Positions 7,287-15,064 of a stretch of 36,475 nt of DNA are shown one piece after another (position 1 is the first letter of the stretch; every line of letters starts with the position of its first letter). The notes under the pieces are model-generated. The model was not told the DNA's origin. It ran no database searches and worked only from the letters and a program-made list of their open reading frames with translations. Source of the DNA: a bacterium (lineage in GTDB: Bacteria > Bacteroidota > Bacteroidia > Chitinophagales > Saprospiraceae); NCBI GenBank assembly GCA_024742755.1, contig JANSXW010000057.1:1-36475 (forward strand). Direction: 5' to 3'. The position numbers and the translations under genes are program-made.

Positions 7287-9149
7287 TTAGCGCACCACGT
7301 TGAACTTCATCGTCTTCGTACCCTGCTCTGTGCTCAGGCGTACCAGGTAAGTACCTGCCGCCAGTTTGCTGGTTGGGATTTGTACGGTTTCGTTGGTCAG
7401 GCCATCTTCGTACTCGAAGAGGTTGATCACGCGCCCATCGAGGTCCGCAACGACCAGCATAGCCGGAGAGTTGCCATCGAGGTCGAAGCGTACATTCAGC
7501 TGATCGTTCACAGCGACCGGGTTCGGGAAGATGTTCATGGAAGCTTCCGGCAGTGCGATATCATCGTTGGTGGAAGCCAGTGCGATGCGCAAACGGGTTA
7601 CAGAAGTCGTTTCCGGGCCAAAGCCACCGAGGAACCATTCTGATGTGCGTACCACTGTTGAAATCTGGAAGTATTCGAAGTCGTCGTTCGTGCCAGAGAA
7701 TACATCAGTCGACTGGTCTGCCCATTCTGTTACGATAAAGTAACGGCCACCCGGCTCAAGTGGAATAGGATTGCCATCGAGGTCCGTCAAAGGAGCGGTG
7801 ATAAGCTCGCCTTCCTCATCGTCCGTAAAGGTATGGAAGCCGAAGCCAATTTCTTCAAGGTCTTCGGTATCAAGACTGGTATCGAAATCACCAAAGTCAG
7901 GAGCGACGCCATCACGGACTTTGTAGAAGAAAATGGTTGTATTCTCGCCTCCCATCGGCCCATCTGCTGCGTTCTTAAAGCCACCAAAGGAGACATCACT
8001 CGTCACAAACTGTTCTGTGCTGATCGGGCTCATCTGGTAAAAGTTGCCCATTTGGTAGTCGGCCTGATTGCCCGGGCGTGTACCACTCTCTAATGCAGGT
8101 TCTTTGGCGAAGAGGTCTGAAGAAACGCGGAAGTTATCCTGTTTTCTGTTGTTGAGTGGGTTGAAATCTTCATTATCGAGCGAGTAGACATCGTACCGTA
8201 CGATGTATTCACCCAAAGAAAGCCCCTCTGGTACATAAGTGGTTGGCAGCTGAATAGTAGAGTCCCGGTAAAAAGGCGGGAACTCCTCGATTACAAGGCT
8301 GTCTGCCCACACCAGTTCCGTGTTGGTATCTGTAACCCGCTCCAGAATACTTGCTTTTACTACCACATTAGTCGCTACGGCTTTACCAAAATTGGTAATA
8401 TCCACCTCGAAACCGAATGTGTCCGTTGCAATTTGTGACTGTGGCGTCGAGAAGCTGGCAGGAGAGTAGAAGAAGTCGCCCATTTCCAGTTCCTGGTCCA
8501 TTGGCGTAATAACCTGAATGTCGTCAATCAGCCAGTAGTAGTAGCGACCGTTCCATGTGAAGCGGATCTGAACGTGCGGTTGCCCACCTGCCACTTCGCT
8601 GATGTCAACCAATTCCAAGTCAGTAGGGCCCGTACTGCCGTTGCCCACTGCTTCAGGGTTGATTGGGAAGTCGACCCATGTGTTGCCTGTATCTACAGAC
8701 ACTTCAAGTATGGTAGACACGGCATTGGCATTGGCACGTGCAGACTGATGGAAGGCAAGGTAAAGCGTATCAAATCCCTCACAACTGAATGCAGGAGAAG
8801 TAAGGCTGCCGGAGTGCGTACCAGGGAATGGCCCCTGGCCAACGCCAACGCCACCTCCATCATACACGTCAGAATTGTACATGGCTACACCATTGGATAC
8901 AGTAGGAGATTGAATGGTGCCTGCTGCGCCCCAAAACAGGGCATCAAGTAGTTCGCCATCCACAGTTGCCGATTCAGCTGTGCCGTCAGCAGACCATTGC
9001 CAGACCGCACCTTCGGGGTTGCCCGGGCTGATGGTCCAGGTATCGGGAATGCCACCATCGAAATCTTCCTGGAATAACGTGTCAGACTGTGCTGTGCCAC
9101 TAATAGCTAGCAAGCATAGCACCAGCAAAGGAAGTAGTGATTTTTTCAT
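7287..9149 (-). CDS. Secreted protein with T9SS type A sorting domain
   Basis: Exported 620-residue protein, unknown function. Residues 1-20 are a signal peptide (MKKSLLPLLVLCLLAISGTA, then QS). Residues about 25-215 resemble a MAM/jelly-roll ligand-binding module: EDFDGGIPDTWTI at the start, a strand rich in SARANA, and the closing YYYWLIDDIQV. The middle (about 235-345) looks like an Ig-type CARDB domain (TNFGKAVATNVVVKASI ... YDVYSLDNEDFNPLNN). The C-terminal 80 residues are a type A T9SS sorting signal: NIFPNPVAVNDQLNVRF, LDGRVI, AAGTYLVRL and a final KFNVV. It is therefore expected to be carried across the outer membrane and anchored on, or released from, the cell surface. It is monocistronic; no T9SS machinery gene is nearby. 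Confidence 0.85.
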   Translation of the reverse strand: MKKSLLPLLVLCLLAISGTAQSDTLFQEDFDGGIPDTWTISPGNPEGAVWQWSADGTAESATVDGELLDALFWGAAGTIQSPTVSNGVAMYNSDVYDGGGVGVGQGPFPGTHSGSLTSPAFSCEGFDTLYLAFHQSARANANAVSTILEVSVDTGNTWVDFPINPEAVGNGSTGPTDLELVDISEVAGGQPHVQIRFTWNGRYYYWLIDDIQVITPMDQELEMGDFFYSPASFSTPQSQIATDTFGFEVDITNFGKAVATNVVVKASILERVTDTNTELVWADSLVIEEFPPFYRDSTIQLPTTYVPEGLSLGEYIVRYDVYSLDNEDFNPLNNRKQDNFRVSSDLFAKEPALESGTRPGNQADYQMGNFYQMSPISTEQFVTSDVSFGGFKNAADGPMGGENTTIFFYKVRDGVAPDFGDFDTSLDTEDLEEIGFGFHTFTDDEEGELITAPLTDLDGNPIPLEPGGRYFIVTEWADQSTDVFSGTNDDFEYFQISTVVRTSEWFLGGFGPETTSVTRLRIALASTNDDIALPEASMNIFPNPVAVNDQLNVRFDLDGNSPAMLVVADLDGRVINLFEYEDGLTNETVQIPTSKLAAGTYLVRLSTEQGTKTMKFNVVR

Positions 9150-9411
9150 AAATAGTTGATCGATTAATATTGAATTGAAATGATTCGTTCTTACGCTTGG
9201 TGGTGGGGTTTAGAGGTTTTTAACCTCCCGGCGCTAAAGATGGATGCTACCGGTTATAAATGAAAGACGATACCAAAAGGCATAAAGTTGCCAAACTGCT
9301 CCGGAAGATGGAGGATTGTCATCCGGAAGTACTTTTTTGTTTTTTTGGCGGTAAAATTAGGATAATTAGCCCCGGATTCAGATGTATTGGCCTCCTTCCG
9401 GGGATAAATGG

Positions 9412-9801
9412 CTATGCAGAAAAGGAAGTGCCGCAGCCACAGGTATCCGTAGCATTGGGATTGTTGAAGGAGAAGCCTCTGTTATTCAGCCCTTCTTCCC
9501 AGTCGATTTCCATGCCGAGCAGGTAAATCCCATGCGCTTTTTCCATCAGGATTTTAATGCCGGCCACTTCGTATACCTGATCATTCTCTTTGGGGAGGTC
9601 AAAGCCAAGTTTGTAGGAAAAGCCGGAGCAGCCTCCACCTTTTACGCCTACGCGCAGCCCATGGTCGTCAGAAATATTCTGATCTTTTTTGATTTGGTTC
9701 AGCGCTTTGATGGCGCCTTCGGTCAGTGCAATGGGAGCCTGTTCTACTTTAACATCGCTCATATCCGGATCAGCTGTTTTAAGTTTAGGGTTAATCTGCA
9801 T
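9412..9801 (-). CDS. IscA/HesB (A-type) iron-sulfur cluster assembly protein
   Basis: A-type carrier that delivers Fe-S clusters to apo-proteins. The three cluster-binding cysteines are present in the family arrangement: one in VGVKGGGCSGFSY and two in the C-terminal TCGCGTSF. The open frame extends upstream to 9954, but the first 51 codons are not family-like. The start is therefore either Met at 9801 (129 residues, chosen here) or Met at 9762 (MSDVKVEQAP, 116 residues), which begins closer to the usual family start. No isc or suf genes are adjacent, so it appears to be a stand-alone carrier gene. The downstream hairpin CCCCGGA/TCCGGGG (9370-9376 with 9397-9403) lacks a strong T-run and may be a weak terminator. 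Confidence 0.92.
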   Translation of the reverse strand: MQINPKLKTADPDMSDVKVEQAPIALTEGAIKALNQIKKDQNISDDHGLRVGVKGGGCSGFSYKLGFDLPKENDQVYEVAGIKILMEKAHGIYLLGMEIDWEEGLNNRGFSFNNPNATDTCGCGTSFSA

Positions 9802-10004
9802 AGCAAATCTACGCGCTATGCGATAATTTACCAAACGTAACAACCCGCTACCGGGTTTGGTTTGAAAACAGTTTGGCCTTAAATTTTTCGGGCGGCGGTA
9901 CTCCGGAGCCTGGTGGATTGAGCCGTAAATATTTGACAGTTTAAGACCAGGCACTACAGAAGGCTTAAGCGTGAAAATACGATCAAATAATTCGGTCTGG
10001 TCGC

Positions 10005-10164
10005 ACTAGTACACTGTGTAATAAATTTTTAAGGGCTCTTTTTCCCTCACTCTTCGTTGCATGCTCGCCTTCGTAGCTTAGGCTACGAGGCTCCGCAGCG
10101 CCTTGATTGAGGCAAAAATACCCTCGTTCAAAATACTCACTAACTTAATACACAGTGCACTAGT
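10005..10164. mobile_element. MITE-like element with imperfect terminal inverted repeats
   Basis: The left end ACTAGTACACTGTGTAATAA (10005-10024) matches the reverse complement of the right end (10145-10164, reading ACTAGTGCACTGTGTATTAA) at 18 of 20 positions. The similarity continues inwards: TTTTTCCCTCACTC on the left against TTTTTGCCTCAATC on the right, closing on CGTAGC (10072-10077)/GCTACG (10082-10087) around TTAG. The whole 160 bases is thus one long imperfect palindrome with no transposase. ACTAGT is itself palindromic, so the outer six bases could be the repeat end or a 6-bp (or CTAG 4-bp) target duplication; the sequence alone cannot decide. From memory similar palindromes are common in Bacteroidota genomes, but I cannot confirm this here. 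Confidence 0.7.
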
Positions 10165-10212
10165 TTCTTCGCAACCGGGGGAATTCCTGTGCGTTTTTTC
10201 AAATAAGGTCCT

Positions 10213-10220
10213 TAGTTTTG
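10213..10220 (+). promoter_or_regulatory. Candidate -7 promoter element
   Basis: TAGTTTTG matches TAnnTTTG fully and lies about 75 bases before the ATG at 10295. The -33 region is only a partial match (TGTG at 10188-10191, 21-base spacing). It lies just outside the inverted-repeat element. Confidence 0.4.
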
Positions 10221-10294
10221 CAGCCCGGTCACAACTGACTTGCTTAGTCTTAATGGCTGGCAGTACGCTTGTATACACCATATAAAACGAACCT

Positions 10295-10816
10295 ATGGAA
10301 ATCCTTTTGGAAATCATCAAACTCACCATACCCGGACTGCTGACGTTCCTGGCAGCTTATTTTGTGCTGAAAACCTATATGGAAAATCAGCAGAAGCTTC
10401 AGCATCTCAAAATGCAGCAGGAACAACAGAAGTCTTCCCTTCCGCTCCGCCTGCAAGCCTATGAGCGTTTGTCCCTGTTTTGTGAGCGTATCTCCCTGCC
10501 CAACTTACTGCTGCGGGTCCGCAAGCCGGGCATGTCCAACGGTGAACTCCGGGTGTCCTTGCTGCTGGCCGTACAGCAGGAGTACGAGCACAACATCACT
10601 CAGCAGGTCTATGTCTCCTCCCAACTCTGGGAGATTATCAAGCTGGCCCGGGATGAATCCGTTAATGCCATCTCCATTATCGCGGAGAAAACGGATACGA
10701 AGTCTGACGGGAAGGAACTGGCTGCCATGTTGTTCAATTACGTCAATCAGCAAGAAGTTATGGCCGTTGAAAAAGCCCTGCTTGCCATTAAAAAGGAAGC
10801 CGCAACCCGATTGTAG
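10295..10816 (+). CDS. Small membrane-anchored protein of unknown function
   Basis: A 173-residue protein that I cannot name with certainty. Residues about 8-26 (IKLTIPGLLTFLAAYFVLK) form one membrane segment. It is followed by a Q/K/E-rich stretch that could be coiled coil (YMENQQKLQHLKMQQEQQK, 28-46), then a soluble helical domain with conserved-looking LRLQAYERLSLFCERI and VQQEYEHNITQQVYVS. The topology suggests a single N-terminal anchor with the bulk in the cytoplasm. The layout resembles a widespread uncharacterised Bacteroidota family, but that is recollection, not a search. The gene has a plausible promoter and is monocistronic; its stop is followed by about 250 bases without a clear feature. 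Confidence 0.8.
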   Translation: MEILLEIIKLTIPGLLTFLAAYFVLKTYMENQQKLQHLKMQQEQQKSSLPLRLQAYERLSLFCERISLPNLLLRVRKPGMSNGELRVSLLLAVQQEYEHNITQQVYVSSQLWEIIKLARDESVNAISIIAEKTDTKSDGKELAAMLFNYVNQQEVMAVEKALLAIKKEAATRL

Positions 10817-11072
10817 CGCCTATTTTGTTTAAGTTATAATCCATTGATATTCAACAAAACAGAAAAATAATCAAATCTCCCCCGAGGAATTTTTATTTCT
10901 GATGAATTGGTCATATATTGAATGTAGATTTGAAAATAGATCATCCTTTAGCTTCCCTGCATTAGCTATACACAAACAAAAAACATTGGGAGCCTCACTG
11001 ATGAATCCATTTTTCTTTTTTCGCTAATTTATTTTACAAATGCCTCAGCTGCCATAATTTAACTCAGCAATT

Positions 11073-11303
11073 ATGGATGCATCTAACCAAACTCAACTGT
11101 TGCTTTGCGCACTCAGGCACTTTGGAATTGCCGTGGAGCAGCGCAAAGACAAAGAATTCCTGTTGCCCGGTGAGGTTCAAATCACAATTGAATCCGATGG
11201 TGCCTTCCAGCTGCATCGTGACGGGCAAACCCTGGGCCGCTTTTCTGACGTGGTCCGCCTGTGTACGACTGTACAGGAAAAAGCCATGCTGAAAAAACAA
11301 TAA
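11073..11303 (+). CDS. Small hypothetical protein (76 residues)
   Basis: Not recognised. The frame is protein-like: LLLCALRHFGIAVEQRKDKEFLLPG, then alternating strand-like VQITIESDGAFQLHRDGQTLG and a final helix SDVVRLCTTVQEKAML. A second open frame shifted by one base covers almost the same bases but has a much less protein-like composition. It is convergent with the large AAA+ gene, only 21 bases from its stop, with no clear hairpin between them. There is no signal peptide or membrane segment. It may be a small cytoplasmic alpha/beta protein. Confidence 0.55.
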   Translation: MDASNQTQLLLCALRHFGIAVEQRKDKEFLLPGEVQITIESDGAFQLHRDGQTLGRFSDVVRLCTTVQEKAMLKKQ

Positions 11304-11324
11304 TTTTTTTCACCCGCCTTGTTT

Positions 11325-14300
11325 TTATAAAGGATAAAGTGCCTTGCGCAACTGAGCCGGCACCCCCGCGTAAACCAGCAGCAAAAATTCCTCAGCTGTA
11401 ATATCCGCAGCATTTGCAAAACCTGACCGCAGGTCGGTAATCGTATACGTGGCATCATACAGCCGGATCACCCGGTGGGCAGACTCCGGGTCCTGACGCC
11501 CGTCTAAGGTCACCCGGACCGGAATCGGTGTGCGATTGGCCGTGTAAAACAGGTGAATGCCAGACTCTCCTTCCAGTAACGCCCTCAGCCCGTAACCCTC
11601 AATTTCAATCTCGTTATCGTCATTTCGGGTAGGGGAGAGGTCCAGCCATTCAAGCAGCTTGTCGTAAAGGTTCAATAAGAAATCGACTTCGGTCTGCCCC
11701 ATACCGATTATGCAGGACTGCACATTCAGGCGGAGTTTGCCGGGAGGCTTGATGAGTACTGCGCGCTGCTGCAGCTGTAATATGGCAACGGTCAAAAAGT
11801 GGTTGAGGAACTCGGTGCGCAGGCTGTCAAACTGAACATTGGCATATTGGTAAGCATCACTGATCTCGCGTATGCCTTCCTGCTGAAAGAGTTTATCCTT
11901 AAAGTTTTCCCGTATGCCTTTGGTCGACCAGTCGCTGCGGGGCACCATGTTCACCGCTTTCAGGCGGAGGGGTATCGCCGGGCCGATTTTGTAGTAACGG
12001 TCCCGGAAGGCCAGGCTGATGTTATTGATGCCCTCCTTTGCCTCCACCACCTTCGACTTAAAGTGATGGTACTCCCAGTCGAGCTGCCCGGCCGATTGCC
12101 CGTCAATGTAGACCACCGGGCCATCTTCCTGATTGGCGGCTTCGTAGGCTTCAAGTTCTTCCAGCATCAGGTCGAGGGTGCGAATGAGCCGGCGGTAAAA
12201 GCCTCGGCCTTTGGTTTCTTCCGGCAACTCCGGCATCCACTCTTCCTCCAGGGGCTCAACAAACTCCAGTGGCGTAATCCTCGGGTGGAGTTGCCCGTCC
12301 TTCAGGATGATATCCATCAGGATAGGGTGGTCGGAATGGGTGTTGATCAGTTGTTCGGCGGAAAGAGCGGTGAGGTCGCGTTCGATTTGCCGCTTCAGCG
12401 CCCGCCCGCCCATACGTGGGTCGAAGCCCCGTTGAGAGACCCATTCCAGGGCATCCTGACTGATGTTGAGAATAGTGGCCCGGCGTACGAAGCCATCCCG
12501 TTTGAGGAGTTCCCTGATCTGAATCCGGGCGATGCCCAGGATGTGTTCCGGCCTGAGCGGGTTGAAAACGATCGTATGATCAATGCGGTTGATGAACTCC
12601 GGCCGGAACTGTTGTTCCATCGCCCGGCGGTAGGCATGCGCCTGAGACTGTTCTGAGTGGGTGAACCCCAGCTGCGTGCCGGCTTCCCGCGCTCCCACAT
12701 TGGAGGTCATGATGATGATGGTATTCGTAAAGTCAATCGTCCGCCCAAGGCTATCGGTCAGGCGGCCATCATCGAGCAACTGCAGGAGCAGGTCCCGTAC
12801 CAGCGGATGGGCTTTCTCAATCTCGTCGAGCAGCACGATGCTGAAGGGGCGGTAGCGCACCGCACCGGTCAGCTGACCTTCCGGATTGTAATAATCGCCA
12901 ATCAGCCGCTGAAGGCTGCTGCTGTCGATGTATTCGTTCATATCGAACCGCAGCAACTGCTTTTCGCTGCCCATCAGGTAGTTGCAGAGGACTTTCGCGG
13001 CTTGTGTTTTGCCTACGCCCGTAGGCCCGATGAACAGGAAGGAGGACAATGGGCGCCCGGGGTGGTTGAGTTTGGCTTTGACCAAATGCACAACATCAGC
13101 CAGGGCGCGCACGGCTTCCGGTTGCCCTACGAGCTGTTGCCCCAGCGTGCCCTGAATGGCTTCGGGCTGTAGCGGTTCGGCAGCATCAAAAATATGCTCC
13201 TGAAGGCCACTGAAGTTGCGGAACTCCTCCCGGACCTCCGGCGCGTCCACGATGCCATAACGGTGCTTGACGGCCAGTTGCTCCAGCAGCCTGATTACAC
13301 TGCCGGGCAGGGGTTTGTTGCGTAAGTAATTGCGCTGAATGGAGAGCAGCTGCTCTATGGCCTGAATCTTGATTTGGTTGTCATTATTTCGCTCCAGCTG
13401 CCGCCGTTTTTCAATGATGATCTGAACGGCTTTTTCCATATCGGGCTCTTCGATGCGGACCACCCGGAACAGGTTGCTGAAGCGCCGCCCTTTTTCCTGC
13501 AGGGTCTTCCATTCCTCAGGCGTTGCGATTATAATCAGGTGCAGTTGCCGTTTTTCGAGGTAGGGGCGCAGCACATCGCTGAGGGTCATGTCATTTTGTG
13601 CCGATTTGCCGATACGGAGCAGCGCGATAGGGTTGTCGATCAGCATTTTGTCGCTGTCGCCCTTTTTTTCGGCAGGCTGCATGATGAACTCAATGATGGC
13701 TTCCAGTCGCTTTTGCCACATGCCCACAATACTCATGCCCGCAATGAGCCGGGTGGGGTCAATATGCCACAGGCGCTGATGCCGGTCTTTTGTCTTTTCG
13801 TAGTAGCCGGACTCGTAGCGCCATACGGCTTCCTGCACAATGGTGTGCTTGCCGACCCCGTCTGGCCCGACAATAGCGATAGGCGTCTGTGCCGGCTGGT
13901 ACATGAGTTGGTAAAGCTGTTGTACCCGCTCTTCCTGATGATAGGCCCGGTTGAGTTCTGAAGGGTAAAGGGCATTTAAGTCCTGCCCGGTCTTCTCGGC
14001 TTCCACGGCACCGTCAAAGGAGGTGTCGTCCAGCAAGCTGCTGAGGAACCAGTTGTTGGCCGGTGCATCAAAGGAGAAAGGCGTGGCGGCGATATTGACG
14101 GTCACGTCTACTTCGGTCAGGAAGTCCTTGTCTCCGCAAAAGTAGTCCTGTGGGGAAAAATCATCCTGTTCCTCCTTCTTGATTTGCTTCAACAGCTTTC
14201 GGATGACCCGGCGGCAGGCCTGTTCAAATTCTGTATGGGATTTGGCATCCGAGATGTACATGTAGTTGTTCAGGGTGGGCAGGGCCACGAAGTTCATCTG

Positions 14301-14615
14301 CTGTAAGGTGAAAACCGCCACCGGGTACCGCCCGGCGATGAACTGCCGGTCAACGGTGAACTCGTACCGGAACTGAAAATAGCGGACCTCAGGCCGGAAC
14401 ATCATCCAAAGCAGCTGAAGGGCATTCTCCCGGTCGAGGCTAAAGCCCTTGAACAGGTTTTTGATTTCCTTTTGGTATTGCACAACGGCGTGCTCGTACC
14501 TGCGGTGCGTAGTCAGGGGGTAATCCAGGAACAGCGGGCGCAGGCTGTAGTGGCGCTTCCCGTTTAGTTCGAGATCGCTGACCAGGGTAGGGACTTGGAG
14601 CTTGACGTTGGCCAT
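11325..14615 (-). CDS. Clp-like AAA+ ATPase with release-factor-like C-terminus
   Basis: A 1096-residue double-AAA+ protein. Residues 1-220 are an unassigned N-terminal region, not the Clp N-domain. AAA+ 1 (about 225-470) has degenerate motifs: Walker A GPDGVGKH with His257 for Ser/Thr, and Walker B MLIDN with Asn328 for the catalytic Glu. No coiled-coil ClpB middle domain follows. AAA+ 2 (about 485-785) is canonical: Walker A GPTGVGKT (530-537), Walker B LLDE (595-598), arginine finger in FINRID (Arg677) and sensor 2 GGRA (736-739). But the pore loop is shortened to IGDYYNPEGQLT with no GYVG. LGF at 649-651 sits where ClpC/ClpA carry the ClpP-docking loop. Residues 820-1090 have release-factor-like motifs (GMGQTE, GESGIHLF, ITDLRSG) but no GGQ. 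It is probably a cytoplasmic ATP-driven remodeller; the substrate is unknown. Confidence 0.85.
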   Translation of the reverse strand: MANVKLQVPTLVSDLELNGKRHYSLRPLFLDYPLTTHRRYEHAVVQYQKEIKNLFKGFSLDRENALQLLWMMFRPEVRYFQFRYEFTVDRQFIAGRYPVAVFTLQQMNFVALPTLNNYMYISDAKSHTEFEQACRRVIRKLLKQIKKEEQDDFSPQDYFCGDKDFLTEVDVTVNIAATPFSFDAPANNWFLSSLLDDTSFDGAVEAEKTGQDLNALYPSELNRAYHQEERVQQLYQLMYQPAQTPIAIVGPDGVGKHTIVQEAVWRYESGYYEKTKDRHQRLWHIDPTRLIAGMSIVGMWQKRLEAIIEFIMQPAEKKGDSDKMLIDNPIALLRIGKSAQNDMTLSDVLRPYLEKRQLHLIIIATPEEWKTLQEKGRRFSNLFRVVRIEEPDMEKAVQIIIEKRRQLERNNDNQIKIQAIEQLLSIQRNYLRNKPLPGSVIRLLEQLAVKHRYGIVDAPEVREEFRNFSGLQEHIFDAAEPLQPEAIQGTLGQQLVGQPEAVRALADVVHLVKAKLNHPGRPLSSFLFIGPTGVGKTQAAKVLCNYLMGSEKQLLRFDMNEYIDSSSLQRLIGDYYNPEGQLTGAVRYRPFSIVLLDEIEKAHPLVRDLLLQLLDDGRLTDSLGRTIDFTNTIIIMTSNVGAREAGTQLGFTHSEQSQAHAYRRAMEQQFRPEFINRIDHTIVFNPLRPEHILGIARIQIRELLKRDGFVRRATILNISQDALEWVSQRGFDPRMGGRALKRQIERDLTALSAEQLINTHSDHPILMDIILKDGQLHPRITPLEFVEPLEEEWMPELPEETKGRGFYRRLIRTLDLMLEELEAYEAANQEDGPVVYIDGQSAGQLDWEYHHFKSKVVEAKEGINNISLAFRDRYYKIGPAIPLRLKAVNMVPRSDWSTKGIRENFKDKLFQQEGIREISDAYQYANVQFDSLRTEFLNHFLTVAILQLQQRAVLIKPPGKLRLNVQSCIIGMGQTEVDFLLNLYDKLLEWLDLSPTRNDDNEIEIEGYGLRALLEGESGIHLFYTANRTPIPVRVTLDGRQDPESAHRVIRLYDATYTITDLRSGFANAADITAEEFLLLVYAGVPAQLRKALYPL

Positions 14616-15064
14616 GAAATTATTGCGAGGTGAGGCGCCAATATAAGCCTTTTACGGAAATGGCTTGGCATTGTTTGGGGAATAGGTGTGCATAACAGAT
14701 TGCACTTTATGAATAGCCTGGCAGCATTTGCTGTTTACCTTTCCAGGATAAGCTGGAGCAGAGCGGGAAGCTCTACCCCAGCAGCCATAGCGCTTAAATG
14801 CAGAGGGTTGCCTTTCTGTTTTGTGCAATCTGTTATACACACGGGGAATAGTGTGTAGTCCCTGTTATTCAGTATTCGTTGGTTAGTGTCGGCAATTTTA
14901 CAATCGGGATAGCTTTATTTGAAAGGTGTGCTAACGGAAATGACAAGCATCTGGCAAAAGGGCAACTTGGCGGCCGAACTTCAATTACCTGCCAAAACAT
15001 AAAAACAGGTGCTCTGTTGGTTTGAGTGAATGATGATAAATCTCCAACCTTAAAAAAGCAATCC
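14616..15064. other. Intergenic region with inserted inverted-repeat element
   Basis: About 450 bases between the divergent AAA+ gene and the DUF4397 gene. It consists of a short 5' flank of the AAA+ gene, the 157-bp element with its target duplications (14677-14851), and about 210 further bases that should hold the promoter of the DUF4397 gene. I see no full match to TAnnTTTG with a proper -33 in the last part. Confidence 0.6.
14677..14851. mobile_element. 157-bp MITE with 20-bp TIRs and 9-bp target duplication
   Basis: The left end GTGTGCATAACAGATTGCAC (14686-14705) matches the reverse complement of the right end (14823-14842) at 19 of 20 positions. The element is bounded by exact direct repeats GGGGAATAG at 14677-14685 and 14843-14851, the signature of a staggered 9-bp target cut. 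The 117-bp interior has no open frame of note and contains a hairpin-forming stretch around 14750-14784 (AGCTGG ... CCCCAGC). It is non-autonomous, so the transposase must have been supplied in trans. A 9-bp duplication is known for several IS families, so the parent family cannot be fixed from this alone. The intact duplication suggests a not very old insertion. Confidence 0.9.

Larger units (their letters stand above)
9802..10294. other. Long intergenic region carrying a MITE-like palindrome
   Basis: Between the divergent iron-sulfur carrier and membrane-protein genes there is almost 500 bases without a convincing gene. It contains the inverted-repeat element at 10005-10164, described separately, and a candidate -7 element at 10213-10220. 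The short open frames that run through it are read through the palindrome and look spurious. Confidence 0.6.

Noticed and set aside
9213..9227. Small hairpin GAGGTT-TTT-AACCTC upstream of the T9SS-cargo gene
   Set aside because: Only 6 base pairs in an AT-rich leader with no further support; it could be chance.
9260..9526. Short plus-strand frames between the T9SS-cargo gene and the iron-sulfur gene
   Set aside because: They run antisense into the iron-sulfur carrier gene and have no protein-like composition or motif.
9802..9954. N-terminal extension of the iron-sulfur carrier to 9954
   Set aside because: The extra 51 residues do not resemble A-type carriers; a start at 9801 or 9762 fits the family.
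10078..10329. An 83-codon minus-strand frame near the 10-kb palindrome
   Set aside because: Its C-terminal part is read straight through the inverted-repeat element and the remainder lies in the leader of the next gene. It is explained by the repeat and is very likely not a gene.
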